A stretch of 64,000 nt of DNA from Vreelandella nigrificans (GCF_002374315.1 NZ_NWUX01000001.1:62001-126000), one strand, 5' to 3'; numbered from the stretch's first letter, positions 38,508 through 48,977 are shown. A program made the numbers and translations. The notes: generated by a model from the sequence alone, not told the origin.

Positions 38508-39685
38508 GTCGTTTCGAACGTCTGCGTGAAGCGTTAACAACGCGGCACTTGCCCTGTGATATCTGGCTGATTGTATCGGTAGTGGCGCTCGCGGGTTTAG
38601 GCTGGGTCATGGTCAGCTCTGCCTCTATAGGTTTGCTTGAGAATAGCTATTACTACTCTCGACAGCATGGGGTTTTTTTGGTGATGGCTATCCTGGCATG
38701 CCTGTTTATGCTTTGTGTGTCGCTTGAGGTCTGGCGCCAAAACGCGGCGCTGATTTTGTTATTCAGTATTTTTATGCTCGTTATGGTGCTTATCATCGGC
38801 CAAGAGATAAACGGGAGTAGGCGCTGGATTGCATTGCCCGGTCCTTTACCAAGTCTGCAGGTCTCCGAGTTTGCCAAGCTTGGTTTGATCTTTTATATGG
38901 CGGCCTTCATGTCGCGCTTTGCTTATGATCTTCGACGTCGAGCCTTTAGCATGTGGCGCCCATTAGCGGTGTTGGCGGTCCCTGCTGGCCTGCTGTTTTT
39001 GGCGCCTGACTTTGGTGGAATGGTAGTCTACTCCGTCTGTGTGATAGGCATGCTGATGATGAGTGGCGCCTCACTCACGCTGTTATTTGGCAGTGGCGGT
39101 GTGCTGGCATCAGGTGCTGTGATGATGGTGGTGATGGAGCCTTATCGTTTGGCCCGCTGGACGAGCTTTTTAGATCCATGGGCCGACCAGTTTGCCACTG
39201 GCTATCAGTTAACCCAGGCACTTATTGCGTTTGGCCGTGGGCATGTGACAGGCACAGGGCTGGGCAATAGTGTGCAAAAGCTGCACTATCTGCCGGAGGC
39301 GCATACTGACTTTATCTTTGCAGTGGTTGCAGAGGAACTCGGGATGGTCGGCGCTATTATTGTTGTGCTGTTATTTACGATTTTCATCGCCCGGGCTATG
39401 TGGATTGCTCGTCGTGCTGAACTATCAGGACATATGTTTGGTGCGTATGTTAGCTACGGCATTGGCTTTATTATCGCGGCACAAGCCTTTATTAATATGG
39501 CGGTTAGTGCCGGATTACTGCCCACTAAAGGCTTAACACTGCCGCTGATTAGCTATGGTGGTTCTAGCTTGCTAGTTACCGGCATGATGGTAGGGCTGCT
39601 GCTGCGTGTCGATGCAGAGACACGTCACCGGCCACGTCGCACGCCAACACCCTACAAGCCTCGTCATGAGCCGCGGTTATCGTAA
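38504..39685 (+). CDS. ftsW: Septal peptidoglycan polymerase FtsW
   Basis: 393-residue SEDS-family glycosyltransferase with about ten membrane segments, forming the septal synthase with FtsI. GSRRWIALPGPLPSLQVSEFAKLGLI, read here in parts, and the YLPEAHTDFIFAVVAEELG motif with the catalytic-region Asp are present; GLTLPLISYGGSSL is near the C-terminus. Confidence 0.97.
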   Translation: MSRFERLREALTTRHLPCDIWLIVSVVALAGLGWVMVSSASIGLLENSYYYSRQHGVFLVMAILACLFMLCVSLEVWRQNAALILLFSIFMLVMVLIIGQEINGSRRWIALPGPLPSLQVSEFAKLGLIFYMAAFMSRFAYDLRRRAFSMWRPLAVLAVPAGLLFLAPDFGGMVVYSVCVIGMLMMSGASLTLLFGSGGVLASGAVMMVVMEPYRLARWTSFLDPWADQFATGYQLTQALIAFGRGHVTGTGLGNSVQKLHYLPEAHTDFIFAVVAEELGMVGAIIVVLLFTIFIARAMWIARRAELSGHMFGAYVSYGIGFIIAAQAFINMAVSAGLLPTKGLTLPLISYGGSSLLVTGMMVGLLLRVDAETRHRPRRTPTPYKPRHEPRLS

Positions 39686-39703
39686 TTACTCAAGGAGTCG
39701 TTT

Positions 39704-40801
39704 GTGACAACGCACGCACGTCGGCGCATTTTAATTATGGCCGGAGGGACGGGGGGGCATGTAATACCCGCACTCTCATTGGCGCGCGCTTTACAAGCGC
39801 ATGATGTCGATATTGAGTGGCTAGGCAGCCCCCGTGGGATTGAGAATCGCTTGGTACCTGAGGCAGGTATTCGGCTGCATACCATTGCTATTAGCGGGTT
39901 GCGCGGCAATGGGGCTGGTGGATGGTTCAAAGCACCGCTTAACCTTAGCCGCGCTGTATTGCAGGCACGTCAAATTATTCGCTCGTTTAAACCTCACGTA
40001 GTGGTGGGGCTGGGTGGTTTTGCAAGTGGCCCTGGTGGTCTTGCTGCATGGTTGTCTCGCGTACCGCTGGTGATTCATGAGCAAAATGCTGTGGCTGGTT
40101 TAACGAATCGAGTGCTTTCTCGCTTAGCTACCCATACCTATGCGGCTTTCTATGAAGCATTTGGCTCCAGGGGTGAGGTGATTGGTAACCCGGTGCGAGA
40201 TGACATTGCCGCATTGGGAGAGCAGGCTCGTGATACTGCTACGATGAGCGCACGACCGCTGCGATTACTTGTAGTCGGAGGCTCCTTAGGTGCTGTGGCG
40301 CTCAACGAGCGTTTGCCGCCGGCGTTAGCCGCATTAGCTCCAGAGCAGCGGCCTGAAGTGCGTCACCAAGCGGGTAAGGAGCGCGATGAGTCGACGGCAG
40401 CACTGTATGCTGAACATGCTATTCCAGCCGAAGTAAGTTCATTTATTGACGATATGGCTGCTGCCTATGAGTGGGCTGACCTTGTGGTTTGCCGGGCTGG
40501 CGCACTTACAGTGGCAGAACTTGCTGCGGCAGCTAAGCCTGCGTTGCTGGTACCGTTTCCTTTTGCTGTTGATGACCACCAGCGAGCAAATGCAGAGGTT
40601 CTGGTGAAGGCAGGGGCTGCTGTGTGTGTGGTGCAGTCTGAGCTTACCCCAGAGCGCTTAACTCACTATTTAAATGAATTATTAGCCCCAGAGAGGCTAG
40701 CAGATATGGCCTCTAAAGCGCGTCAAGCTGCCTATTTGGATGCCACGCAGCGTTTAACGGATGGCTGTTTAGGGTTAATAAAGAAAGGAGAATCTGCGTG
40801 A
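39704..40801 (+). CDS. murG: Lipid II synthase MurG
   Basis: 365-residue GT28 glycosyltransferase that adds GlcNAc to lipid I at the inner face of the membrane. N-terminal [26 protein letters not shown], and [25 protein letters not shown], read in parts, are diagnostic. The GTG start at 39704 has a caaggag Shine-Dalgarno. The stop overlaps murC (GTGA). Confidence 0.97.
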   Translation: MTTHARRRILIMAGGTGGHVIPALSLARALQAHDVDIEWLGSPRGIENRLVPEAGIRLHTIAISGLRGNGAGGWFKAPLNLSRAVLQARQIIRSFKPHVVVGLGGFASGPGGLAAWLSRVPLVIHEQNAVAGLTNRVLSRLATHTYAAFYEAFGSRGEVIGNPVRDDIAALGEQARDTATMSARPLRLLVVGGSLGAVALNERLPPALAALAPEQRPEVRHQAGKERDESTAALYAEHAIPAEVSSFIDDMAAAYEWADLVVCRAGALTVAELAAAAKPALLVPFPFAVDDHQRANAEVLVKAGAAVCVVQSELTPERLTHYLNELLAPERLADMASKARQAAYLDATQRLTDGCLGLIKKGESA

Positions 40802-42267
40802 CCGATTTAGTCAATAATGCGTCTTTACAAGATGTGCGCCCAAGCGGCCCAGGCATGCGCCGTATTAAGCGTTTGCATTTTGTGGGCATCGGTGGCGCAG
40901 GCATGTGTGGTATTGCGGAAGTGTTGGCTAATCAAGGCTATAGCGTCAGTGGCAGTGACATGAAAGCGTCAACTGTATTGGAGCGTTTGCGTCAGTGTGG
41001 TGTGAGTATTGCCATTGGGCATGCTGAAGATAATGTTAAAGGTGCAGATGTGGTCGTGGTGTCTAGCGCGATAGACGAAACTAACCCTGAAATACGTTGG
41101 GCACATGAGCACCGTGTGCCCGTGGTTCGTCGAGCAGAAATGTTGGCTGAACTGATGCGTTTTCGTCATGGTATTGCAGTGGCGGGCACCCACGGGAAAA
41201 CCACCACAACAAGCCTCACTGCTACGTTATTAGCAGAAGGTGGTTTGGATCCTACCTTCGTTATCGGGGGGAAGCTAACCAGTGCGGGGGCTAATGCGCG
41301 CCTGGGTGAGGGTAATTACTTGGTGGCCGAGGCCGATGAGTCGGATGCGTCTTTTTTGCATCTGCAGCCGATGGTCTCGATTGTTACCAATATTGACGCT
41401 GACCATATGGCTACCTATGGCGGTGACTTCGAGCGGCTGAAAAATACCTTCATTGAGTTTTTGCACAATTTGCCATTTTATGGCTTAGCCGTTCTGTGTA
41501 TCGATGACCCCCATGTTCGTGGGTTATGTGAGCGGGTGAAGCGCCAATTTGTGACCTACGGTTTTGATGCGGATGCAGATTACCGCATTACCGATTTCAA
41601 CCAGCAGGCAGGTGAGGTGTCTTTCACCGCCCTAAGGCCTGGGAGTGCAGCACCATTAGCCGTTCGTTTAGCAATGCCAGGACGGCATAACGCGCTCAAT
41701 GCTATGGCCGCTATTGTAGTGGCAACCGATGCTGGGGTTAGCGATGAGGCGATCCTACGTGGTTTGGTTAGCTTTGCCGGTGTAGGTAGACGCTTCCAGG
41801 TTCATGGTCATTTCCAGGTACCCGAAGCCAGCGGCAGTATCATGTTGGTTGACGACTATGGTCACCACCCCCGTGAAGTGGATATGGTCATTCAAGCCGT
41901 GCGTGCAGGTTGGCCAGAGCGGCGTTTGGTTATGTTGTATCAGCCACACCGTTACAGCCGAACACGTGATCTTTATGAAGATTTTGTCAAAGTGTTGTCG
42001 CAAGTAGATACGCTTATATTGCTTGATGTATACAGCGCTGGAGAGGCAGTCATTCCTGGCGCTGAAGGGCGTACTCTGGCGGGGTCCATTCGTCAGCGTG
42101 GTGAAGTCGATCCGATTTTTGTAGAGCATAAACAGGAGCTGCCAGCGCTGTTGGGCAATGTGCTGCGTCCAGGCGATATTTTAATTACTCAAGGTGCGGG
42201 CGATGTGGGCGGAATATCGCTACGTTTAGCGCAGGCCAAACTGGTATTGGACGAGGTTGAGCTATGA
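40798..42267 (+). CDS. murC: UDP-N-acetylmuramate L-alanine ligase MurC
   Basis: 489-residue Mur ligase that adds L-Ala. [20 protein letters not shown] loop [13 protein letters not shown], and [12 protein letters not shown] are typical. The GTG start follows an aaaggaga Shine-Dalgarno and overlaps murG by four bases; the end overlaps ddl by four (ATGA). Confidence 0.97.
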   Translation: MTDLVNNASLQDVRPSGPGMRRIKRLHFVGIGGAGMCGIAEVLANQGYSVSGSDMKASTVLERLRQCGVSIAIGHAEDNVKGADVVVVSSAIDETNPEIRWAHEHRVPVVRRAEMLAELMRFRHGIAVAGTHGKTTTTSLTATLLAEGGLDPTFVIGGKLTSAGANARLGEGNYLVAEADESDASFLHLQPMVSIVTNIDADHMATYGGDFERLKNTFIEFLHNLPFYGLAVLCIDDPHVRGLCERVKRQFVTYGFDADADYRITDFNQQAGEVSFTALRPGSAAPLAVRLAMPGRHNALNAMAAIVVATDAGVSDEAILRGLVSFAGVGRRFQVHGHFQVPEASGSIMLVDDYGHHPREVDMVIQAVRAGWPERRLVMLYQPHRYSRTRDLYEDFVKVLSQVDTLILLDVYSAGEAVIPGAEGRTLAGSIRQRGEVDPIFVEHKQELPALLGNVLRPGDILITQGAGDVGGISLRLAQAKLVLDEVEL

Positions 42268-43205
42268 GCACTGAAGTATCTCAAACGGATCGCTTAGCGC
42301 GAGTAGTGGTTGTCTACGGAGGTACCTCTGCTGAGCGAGAGGTATCGTTAAAGAGTGGTGCTGCCATTTTGGAGGCCTTGCAGCGTCAAGGCATTCAAGC
42401 AAGTGGCTATGATTTACGCGACAACGGTTTGACCGGGCTGGAGCAGTTGGCGCCAACAGTTGTATTTGTTGCCCTGCATGGTCGAGGCGGAGAGGATGGT
42501 ACTCTGCAAGGGGGCTTGGAGCTGCTAAACATACCTTACACGGGTAGTGGTGTCTTAGCCTCAGCGTTAGGCATGGATAAACAGCGCACCAAGCAAATAT
42601 GGCAAGCCGTTGGTTTGCCCACACCTGAAAGCATCATGCTAACTGCTGAGTCGGAATGGGAGAGTGTTGTTTCCCAGCTAGGATTGCCCATGATGGTCAA
42701 GCCAGTGCATGAAGGCTCTACGCTAGGTATTAGTATCGTTAAAAGCCAGCAAGCACTGGAAGCTGCTTACCATGAAGCGGCAAAGTATGACGCGCGAGTA
42801 ATGGCTGAGCGGTTTGTTGTTGGGGAAGAGTACACGGTCGCATTGCTGAACGGCGAGGCTTTGCCCGCTATTCGTGTTGAAGTGCCGGGAGGCTTTTACG
42901 ATTACGAAGCTAAGTACATCGCTAATACGACGCAGTACCACCTTCCCTGTGGTTTAGAGGCGCATGATGAGCAGGCTTTAGCGACGCTTTGCAAACAGGC
43001 GTTTGCTGCCGTAGGCGGAGAAGGGTGGGGGCGTATTGATGTAATGCGTGATGCTGATGGAAAGTTCTGGCTGATTGAGGTCAATACGGTTCCTGGAATG
43101 ACTGACCACAGTTTGGTGCCGCAGGCGGCTGCCCATGCGGGCATTGGTTTTGATCAACTTGTCTTGCAGATACTGCAAACGGCAGGCAAGCAGAGCTCAT
43201 TATGA
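42264..43205 (+). CDS. ddl: D-alanine--D-alanine ligase (DdlB type)
   Basis: 313-residue ATP-grasp ligase. N-terminal [43 protein letters not shown] and the C-terminal [15 protein letters not shown] mark the family. Location inside the dcw cluster is that of DdlB. Confidence 0.97.
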   Translation: MSTEVSQTDRLARVVVVYGGTSAEREVSLKSGAAILEALQRQGIQASGYDLRDNGLTGLEQLAPTVVFVALHGRGGEDGTLQGGLELLNIPYTGSGVLASALGMDKQRTKQIWQAVGLPTPESIMLTAESEWESVVSQLGLPMMVKPVHEGSTLGISIVKSQQALEAAYHEAAKYDARVMAERFVVGEEYTVALLNGEALPAIRVEVPGGFYDYEAKYIANTTQYHLPCGLEAHDEQALATLCKQAFAAVGGEGWGRIDVMRDADGKFWLIEVNTVPGMTDHSLVPQAAAHAGIGFDQLVLQILQTAGKQSSL

Positions 43206-43215
43206 AGAGTGCCTT

Positions 43216-43929
43216 ATGAAAAGGCGTAATGCGTGGTTAGGTATCATTCTGCTAGGACTATTGTTAGGTGCTGGTGGTCGCGCCCTGTGGTTATGGTTGG
43301 ATCGGCCCATCGAGCGGGTCTCAATCCGTGGGGAGTGGGACTACGTAAGTGCCGATTATCTGCGCACTCAGCTAGCGCCGCTTGTCGTGGAAGCGGCATG
43401 GTTGTCTGTTGATTTAGGAGAGCTCCGCAACCGAGCGCTGGATATTGGCTGGCTGAATGAGGTTCGCATTTCGCGGGAATGGCCCAATGCGTTGGTGTTT
43501 GAACTTGTTGAGCAAGTACCTGTGGCTCGTTGGAATGATGATTTTCTGCTTAATTCTCAAGGGGAGCCATTTGCTTTTGCTCCTTTGTCAGCGCCGTCAG
43601 GACTTCCCGATTTGGCCGGGCCTGCTGGCAGTAGTGAAGAGGTGCTGGACTTTTATCATCGCTTGAGTCCTCATTTTGCCAATCTATCTCTGTCGCTTTC
43701 TCAACTTCGTTTAGAGCCTCGGGGAGCTTGGCGGCTGCAGTTAAATAACGGTGCCTGGGTAATGTTAGGCCGTCGCCAACATGAAGTGCGTTTGGCTCGT
43801 TTATCGGCATCTTGGCAGCGTGAGTTATCTCAGCTTGGTGAGCATATTCGTTATATTGACTTGCGTTACCCCAATGGAGTTGCCGTAGCTTGGCATGGGG
43901 AGAGCGATTTCGATGATAGTGAAGAGTAA
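43216..43929 (+). CDS. ftsQ: Cell division protein FtsQ
   Basis: 237-residue bitopic division protein. One membrane segment (about 7-28, LGIILLGLLLGAGGRALWLW), a POTRA domain (from about 33, IERVSIRGEWDYVS), and the beta domain (QVPVARWNDDFLLNSQGEPFA, in parts) are present. The start at 43216 lies 10 nt after ddl; upstream in-frame codons overlap ddl. Confidence 0.94.
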   Translation: MKRRNAWLGIILLGLLLGAGGRALWLWLDRPIERVSIRGEWDYVSADYLRTQLAPLVVEAAWLSVDLGELRNRALDIGWLNEVRISREWPNALVFELVEQVPVARWNDDFLLNSQGEPFAFAPLSAPSGLPDLAGPAGSSEEVLDFYHRLSPHFANLSLSLSQLRLEPRGAWRLQLNNGAWVMLGRRQHEVRLARLSASWQRELSQLGEHIRYIDLRYPNGVAVAWHGESDFDDSEE

Positions 43930-44243
43930 ATAATGCTTACAATGTGCAAAAACTGGGTAAATGTAAGTGGTTGCCAACGCTGAAAACCCTATCAATGGGG
44001 TTTAAATTGCTCTCTAAGCCTATTATCGTGAGTGCGGACTAGTCGTATTACGCCTATTGTTTCTATACTATGTATCTATCGATAACTTTATGGGTTTTAT
44101 TTACTCCATCAAGACTTGAGCTATATTTTATCGATAATTGTTAATTTTGTTTTGGTTGACGTTTGTTTGAGCTTCTTACTACGCCAACGTTATCCATCAC
44201 TATGACGACTTTTAAAAATGACGATAAGGAGATTTTCCGACTC
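43930..44243 (+). promoter_or_regulatory. AT-rich ftsQ-ftsA spacer, probable ftsAZ promoter region
   Basis: 314 nt without a supported gene between ftsQ and ftsA, markedly richer in A+T than its surroundings. A TATACT at 44064-44069 resembles a -10 element and TTGACG at 44156-44161 a -35, but no complete pair with proper spacing was found. The 9-mer TATCGATAA occurs at 44077-44085 and 44129-44137, 52 bp apart. It most likely carries the promoters and control sites for ftsA and ftsZ. Confidence 0.55.
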
Positions 44244-45533
44244 ATGGCAGGCTCACCCAACGCATCCAATATGGTTGTCGGGCTGGACATTGGAACGTCC
44301 AAGGTCGTCGCGATAGTCGGTCAACCCACCGATGATGGCGGGATCGAAATTGCGGGAATCGGTTCTCACCCATCCCGTGGAATGAAGCGCGGCGTAGTGA
44401 TTAATATCGAATCAACCGTCCAGTCTATTCAGCGGGCCGTTGAAGAAGCCGAATTGATGGCTGGTTGCGATATTCACTCTGTTTATGTTGGCGTCGCTGG
44501 TAGCCATATTAGTTCAATGAACTCTGATGGTGTGGTGGCTATAAAAGAGCGTGAAGTAACACCATCAGATATTGACCGTGTGATTGATTCAGCACGCGCC
44601 AGAGCTATCTCAGAAGGGCAGCGAGTGCTGCATGTGCTGCCCCAAGAGTTTTCAATAGACGCCCAGGGGGGGATTCGTGAACCGCTTGGTATGTCAGGTG
44701 TACGCCTAGAGGCGCAGGTTCACCTTGTTACCGCAGCATTAAATGCGGTGCAGAATATTGAAAAATGCGTTCGCCGCTGTGGATTAGACGTTGATGCCAT
44801 TATTTTGGAGCAGTTGGCGTCTAGCATGGCGGTACTGACAGAAGATGAGCGCGAGCTGGGTGTCTGCATGGTGGATATCGGCGGCGGTACAACAGATATG
44901 GCGATTTTTACCGAAGGGGCTATTCGCCATACAGCGGTTATTCCGATTGCTGGCGACCAGGTGACCAATGATATTGCTATGGCGTTACGTACGCCGACGC
45001 AGCATGCTGAAGAGATTAAGGTCAAATACGCCTGCGCACTGACTCATCTCGCCGCAAGTGATGAGATGATCAAAGTACCCAGCGTCGGGGATCGACCTGC
45101 TAGGGATCTATCGCGTCAGGCATTAGCCGAAGTGGTAGAACCACGTTACGAAGAGCTCTTTACGCTGGTTAGGGATGAGTTGCGTCGCAGTGGCTATGAG
45201 GACATGGTTGCTGCTGGTGTTGTGTTGACGGGTGGCACCTCGCGTATGGAAGGTGTTAGTGAGCTGGCAGAAGAGATTTTTCATATGCCTGTTCGCATTG
45301 CCTGTCCGCAAAACGTTAGAGGGCTGGCAGATGTAGTACGTAATCCTATTTATGCAACGGGTGTTGGCTTGCTGCATTATGCCTTGCAGGAAATGCGCCA
45401 TGGTCAAGGCCTGGAAAGCCACGGGGGAGTAGTTGCTGCCCACAAAGGTCGCAACGAGCTTGCCCGGCGTGAGAGCAAGGAAAGCCATTCAGCGCTGGCG
45501 AAAATCAAAGGCTGGTTCAAAGGAAATTTCTGA
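44244..45533 (+). CDS. ftsA: Cell division protein FtsA
   Basis: 429-residue actin-like protein that tethers FtsZ to the membrane and activates divisome synthesis. [16 protein letters not shown] is phosphate loop 1, [14 protein letters not shown] loop 2, and [14 protein letters not shown] the adenosine motif. The C-terminal amphipathic helix is [12 protein letters not shown]. The start at 44244 fits the family; the aaggag Shine-Dalgarno is slightly distant (12 nt). Upstream in-frame ATG 44202 is a less likely alternative. Confidence 0.96.
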   Translation: MAGSPNASNMVVGLDIGTSKVVAIVGQPTDDGGIEIAGIGSHPSRGMKRGVVINIESTVQSIQRAVEEAELMAGCDIHSVYVGVAGSHISSMNSDGVVAIKEREVTPSDIDRVIDSARARAISEGQRVLHVLPQEFSIDAQGGIREPLGMSGVRLEAQVHLVTAALNAVQNIEKCVRRCGLDVDAIILEQLASSMAVLTEDERELGVCMVDIGGGTTDMAIFTEGAIRHTAVIPIAGDQVTNDIAMALRTPTQHAEEIKVKYACALTHLAASDEMIKVPSVGDRPARDLSRQALAEVVEPRYEELFTLVRDELRRSGYEDMVAAGVVLTGGTSRMEGVSELAEEIFHMPVRIACPQNVRGLADVVRNPIYATGVGLLHYALQEMRHGQGLESHGGVVAAHKGRNELARRESKESHSALAKIKGWFKGNF

Positions 45534-45567
45534 CAGGGCCGCAAGCGCGGTTCAGGAGACGGGGCTT

Positions 45568-46746
45568 ATGTTCGAATTGGTAGATAACGCACCCTCGAGC
45601 AGTGCGGTCATCAAAGTAGTCGGTGTAGGCGGCGGCGGCGGTAATGCGGTCAACCACATGGTCGAAAGCAATATTGAAGGCGTAGAGTTTATTTGCGCCA
45701 ACACCGACGCCCAGGCGCTTAAGCGCGTATCCGCTAAAACTGTTTTGCAGTTAGGCAGCGAAATTACCAAAGGGTTAGGGGCAGGAGCCAATCCTGAGGT
45801 AGGGCGCCAGGCGGCCATGGAAGATCGCGACCGTATCGCTGAGCTGCTAAATGGCGCTGATATGGTGTTTATCACTGCAGGGATGGGCGGCGGTACAGGA
45901 ACCGGGGGTGCACCGGTCGTTGCTCAGGTCGCCAAAGAGTTGGGTATTTTAACGGTGGCTGTAGTGACTCGCCCCTTCCCTTTTGAAGGTCCAAAGCGTA
46001 TGCGCGCTGCAGAAGAGGGCATGAAAGAGCTCTCTGAGCACGTCGACTCGCTTATCACTATTCCGAATGAAAAGCTTCTGTCGGTGCTTGGTAAAAATGC
46101 CACTCTGCTCACCGCATTCAGCGCCGCTAATGATGTGTTGTTGGGGGCGGTTCAAGGTATTGCAGAGCTCATTACTAGTCCCGGTATCATTAACGTCGAT
46201 TTTGCTGACGTACGAACTGTTATGTCCGAAATGGGCATGGCAATGATGGGGACTGGCGGTGCAACGGGTGAAAACCGTGCTCGTGAGGCTGCTGAAAAGG
46301 CTATTCGTAGCCCGTTGCTAGAGGATATCGATCTTCATGGTGCTCGCGGTATTCTGGTGAATATTACTGCTGGCCCAGACTTGTCGATTGGTGAATTCAA
46401 CGATGTCGGGGCTACTGTTCAAGAGTTTGCTTCTCAAGAAGCAACAATTGTTGTAGGTACCTCGATCGACATGGAAATGTCTGATGAGCTGCGTGTAACG
46501 GTTGTTGCTGCTGGCCTTGATGGCAGTAAAGCGAAGGCGGCTGCCCGTGAGCCTGCCCGTCGTTCAGTTGCTGAATCTTCCTCAGATTATCGGAAGCTGC
46601 AGCAACCAACTGTCATGCGTCAGCAGGCGACAGCGCGTTCTGAAGCACCCGAGCCAGCCGCTAAGCCGCGTCCAGAGAAGCGTCGCGCCTCAGAGGCTGA
46701 CGACTATCTTGATATCCCCGCTTTTTTACGCCGCCAAGCTGATTAA
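45568..46746 (+). CDS. ftsZ: Cell division protein FtsZ
   Basis: 392-residue tubulin-like GTPase that forms the Z ring. [11 protein letters not shown] and the tubulin signature [13 protein letters not shown] bind [18 protein letters not shown] is in the T7 region. A variable linker ends in the conserved tail [15 protein letters not shown], which binds FtsA and ZipA. The start has a caggaga Shine-Dalgarno 34 nt after ftsA. Confidence 0.98.
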   Translation: MFELVDNAPSSSAVIKVVGVGGGGGNAVNHMVESNIEGVEFICANTDAQALKRVSAKTVLQLGSEITKGLGAGANPEVGRQAAMEDRDRIAELLNGADMVFITAGMGGGTGTGGAPVVAQVAKELGILTVAVVTRPFPFEGPKRMRAAEEGMKELSEHVDSLITIPNEKLLSVLGKNATLLTAFSAANDVLLGAVQGIAELITSPGIINVDFADVRTVMSEMGMAMMGTGGATGENRAREAAEKAIRSPLLEDIDLHGARGILVNITAGPDLSIGEFNDVGATVQEFASQEATIVVGTSIDMEMSDELRVTVVAAGLDGSKAKAAAREPARRSVAESSSDYRKLQQPTVMRQQATARSEAPEPAAKPRPEKRRASEADDYLDIPAFLRRQAD

Positions 46747-46770
46747 ACGGCGCTATCTGCCTCATTGAGA

Positions 46771-46835
46771 CAGCAAACGAGAGTTTTATTGGTTAAAGCG
46801 CTCGTTTGCTGTTAAAGTGAACACTGTTTGATAAC
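46771..46835 (+). promoter_or_regulatory. Inverted repeat and candidate promoter between ftsZ and lpxC
   Basis: CAGCAAACGAG (46771-46781) pairs perfectly with CTCGTTTGCTG (46801-46811) over a 19-nt loop without a T-run afterwards. The 3' arm contributes TTGCTG (46806-46811), which with GATAAC (46830-46835) at 18 nt could form an lpxC promoter. The repeat may thus be an operator, an ftsZ transcript-end hairpin, or both. Confidence 0.45.
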
Positions 46836-46903
46836 TTTCTTTCCTGCGCTATCCGCAAGCTGTACAGCTGGTAGCCCCCGTCCTTAGAGTTCGACCACTG
46901 CCC

Positions 46904-47815
46904 ATGATCAAACAACGCACACTACAAAACGTCATTCGCGCCACTGGAGTGGGTCTGCATTCCGGTAAAAAAGTCCACTTGGCTTTGCGTCCGGCGCCGG
47001 CAAACACCGGAATTGTGTTCGTTAGAACCGACTTGGATCCGGTGGTACATGTTCCAGCTCGTGCTGAATTAGTTGAAGATACGATGCTCTGCACTGCGCT
47101 TTCTAGCGAAGGTGTCAAAGTGGCAACTGTTGAACACTTAATGGCTGCCTTTGCAGGGTTGGGGATTGATAACGCTTATGTTGACGTCAGTGCAGCAGAA
47201 GTGCCGATTATGGATGGCAGCGCTAGCCCCTTTGTATTCTTAATTCAGTCAGCGGGTATTCTTGAGCAAGATGCACCTAAGAAATTTATCCGCATCAAGC
47301 GTCGCGTCGCGGTTAGCGATGGTGACAAAGAGGCTGTCTTTCTGCCGCATCAGGGGTTTAAAGTTTCGTTTGCGATCGACTTTGATCACCCGGTGTTTGA
47401 GCAGCAGAAACAGACTGCGCTAATCGATTTTTCGACCACATCCTTTGTAAAGGAAGTCTCTAGGGCGCGTACCTTTGGCTTTATGCGTGACCTAGAGTTT
47501 CTGCGCTCTAATAATCTAGCGCTTGGTGGCAGTCTTGATAATGCCATCGTGGTAGATGACTACCGGGTCGTCAATGAAGGTGGTTTGCGCTATGACGATG
47601 AGTTCGTCAAACATAAGGTACTTGATGCGATTGGTGATCTTTATCAATTGGGATGCAGCCTGATAGGCGAGTTCCGTGGTGTAAAATCAGGTCACGCACT
47701 TAACAACCGGTTGTGTCGTGAGCTAATGGCCCAGCCAGATGCATATGAGATTGTGACATTCGAAGAAGATAAAGCCATTGCACCTATCTCTTATGCTGCA
47801 CCTGCCATGGCATAA
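46904..47815 (+). CDS. lpxC: UDP-3-O-acyl-N-acetylglucosamine deacetylase LpxC
   Basis: 303-residue zinc deacetylase, the committed step of lipid A synthesis. [21 protein letters not shown] is the family start (read in parts). The zinc-site region [19 protein letters not shown], with [13 protein letters not shown] and [10 protein letters not shown], supplies the ligands and catalytic His. It closes the dcw cluster as in E. coli and Pseudomonas. Confidence 0.98.
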   Translation: MIKQRTLQNVIRATGVGLHSGKKVHLALRPAPANTGIVFVRTDLDPVVHVPARAELVEDTMLCTALSSEGVKVATVEHLMAAFAGLGIDNAYVDVSAAEVPIMDGSASPFVFLIQSAGILEQDAPKKFIRIKRRVAVSDGDKEAVFLPHQGFKVSFAIDFDHPVFEQQKQTALIDFSTTSFVKEVSRARTFGFMRDLEFLRSNNLALGGSLDNAIVVDDYRVVNEGGLRYDDEFVKHKVLDAIGDLYQLGCSLIGEFRGVKSGHALNNRLCRELMAQPDAYEIVTFEEDKAIAPISYAAPAMA

Positions 47816-47895
47816 TCTATAGGGAGTGAGTGGCCTATAGGAATGATCTATAGGTATCATCGCCTAGTTGAAAAAAACGTTTTGACCCCCAGTTT

Positions 47896-47922
47896 ATAAA
47901 GCACCGCTTAAGCGGTGCTTTA
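47896..47922. terminator. Bidirectional terminator between lpxC and dciA
   Basis: A fully palindromic stem AAAGCACCGC/GCGGTGCTTT (47898-47907 with 47912-47921) with a TTAA loop lies between converging genes. T residues are present on both sides. Confidence 0.8.
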
Positions 47923-47941
47923 TGCTATTAGGGACACCACT

Positions 47942-48415
47942 TTAATTCTCAGTTTTAGAGTGGTGGGGGGCGTGGGATGCCAAGCGCTCCAGAGCTTTTT
48001 TTAGTGCTGGGTTGTCAGTGTCTTTGGCACATTCAGCCAGTGTTTTTCCAGCGTCATCGGATAGCGTTCGTGTATAGCGCTTAGGGCTTTCAACTGGTCG
48101 CACAGGGCGGACTTTTAGTGTAAAGGCACTAACGCTTTCAAATCCTGGCAACTGATGAAGCAGGGTAAGTAGGCGCTGCTGTTCGTAGCGTAACCAGGTT
48201 AGCCAGCTGGCTTGGCTGCTGATAAGTGTTAGCCGCCCATCACGGAATCCACCCACGAAAATGTGCTCGCGCATTTCTTCTGGTAGGTGGGCACGTAGGT
48301 GCCGCTGTGCTTGGTCAATTAAGCGAGACTGGCGCATCAATTGTCCAACATCGCCAGACTTAGACAGCAGTTGGGCGATGGGCTGTGCGTGAGATCGCTT
48401 AACCTTTATACTCAT
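47942..48415 (-). CDS. dciA: DUF721 protein DciA, replicative helicase loader
   Basis: 157-residue DUF721 protein. DciA is the ancestral bacterial DnaB loader, used where DnaC-type loaders are absent. The N-terminal KH-like domain covers about residues 20-105 (LRAHLPEEMREHIFVGGFRDG; SSQASWLTWLRYEQQRLL, read in parts) and a low-complexity C-terminal tail follows. The gene next to secA and lpxC in Pseudomonas is of the same family. It is divergent from the small ORF preceding secA. Confidence 0.85.
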   Translation of the reverse strand: MSIKVKRSHAQPIAQLLSKSGDVGQLMRQSRLIDQAQRHLRAHLPEEMREHIFVGGFRDGRLTLISSQASWLTWLRYEQQRLLTLLHQLPGFESVSAFTLKVRPVRPVESPKRYTRTLSDDAGKTLAECAKDTDNPALKKALERLASHAPHHSKTEN

Positions 48416-48538
48416 ACGCTTAATTTCCGATATCTCTTAATACAAACCTTTGGCGGCCCAGAGTGGGCGACCACCGATAGTCTACTTGGTCGAGCGCCAA
48501 TCAGAAGAGCCTAACACGCTCAGGAGCCAGCCCACAGC

Positions 48539-48907
48539 ATGTCGTCAACGCCAGATGTTTTAACCGCTTCGCCACGGCGTCAGCGCCGTCATGGCCTAGC
48601 GCGTTGGTGGCTTGCTGGGCTTCTGGTAAGTTGTTTATTGCCCGCTAGTTTACACTCATCAGATGCGTTTCGCGGTAGTGATCGTGGTGTCAGTATTTGT
48701 TTTTGGGTGCCTGCTATCTTGCGTGCGCAGTCTCAGTGGATTGCCAAAAAACGTCGTGCGCTACGTTACTTGGTCCGCCCTCTGAGACGCCGGCTTATGC
48801 TTCGGCCCTCTCATGTTCGTTTATTGCCTCTGGTTAAGCGTCGTCTTGTGGCTGCACGAGATGTGCTGACTCAGCGTGGACCGCCTGTTTTGGCCCTCCA
48901 GCAGTAG
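48539..48907 (+). CDS. Small basic secretory-type protein in the secM position; candidate arrest peptide
   Basis: 122-residue ORF, 70 nt upstream of secA and on the same strand. I do not recognise it as a known family. N-terminus: Arg-rich n-region (residues 13-22) then a hydrophobic segment (about 23-38, WWLAGLLVSCLLPASL), resembling a signal peptide or anchor; LVSC could even be a lipobox. The mature part is very basic (many Arg/Lys from 68 to 109). Near the C-terminus is RGPP (113-116) followed by VLALQQ and the stop. E. coli SecM, at the same locus, has a signal sequence and ends in RAGP plus four residues, stalling the ribosome to expose the secA start. The FxxxxWI part of the SecM motif is absent. 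An aggag Shine-Dalgarno lies 12 nt before the ATG. The regulatory role is inference; coding status is likely. Confidence 0.6.
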   Translation: MSSTPDVLTASPRRQRRHGLARWWLAGLLVSCLLPASLHSSDAFRGSDRGVSICFWVPAILRAQSQWIAKKRRALRYLVRPLRRRLMLRPSHVRLLPLVKRRLVAARDVLTQRGPPVLALQQ

Positions 48908-48935
48908 AACCAATTTATTTGCCTTATATAAAAAA

Positions 48936-48958
48936 GGGTGTCCCAGCATAGGGCACCC
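48936..48958 (+). promoter_or_regulatory. Hairpin in the secA leader
   Basis: GGGTGTCCC (48936-48944) pairs with GGGCACCC (48951-48958) with one bulged T and a 6-nt loop. It is preceded by a run of six A and followed after about 10 nt by a weak secA Shine-Dalgarno (ttggaa). It could modulate secA initiation. On the opposite strand it reads as stem plus T-run, which would stop antisense transcription. Confidence 0.5.
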
Positions 48959-48977
48959 ATGATGATTTGGAAAATTC

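Noticed and set aside
41755..42129. 124-codon minus-strand frame inside murC
   Set aside because: Shadow frame opposite conserved murC; composition is not protein-like.
44156..44161. TTGACG as the -35 of an ftsA promoter
   Set aside because: No acceptable -10 lies 16-18 nt downstream, so it was not called as a promoter on its own.
45123..45488. 121-codon minus-strand frame inside ftsA
   Set aside because: Shadow frame opposite conserved ftsA.
48539..48907. Calling the ORF before secA an M23 peptidase or a true SecM orthologue
   Set aside because: It has no M23 HxxxD/HxH motifs, and the E. coli SecM motif residues upstream of the Arg are not present; only position, layout and the RGPP end agree.
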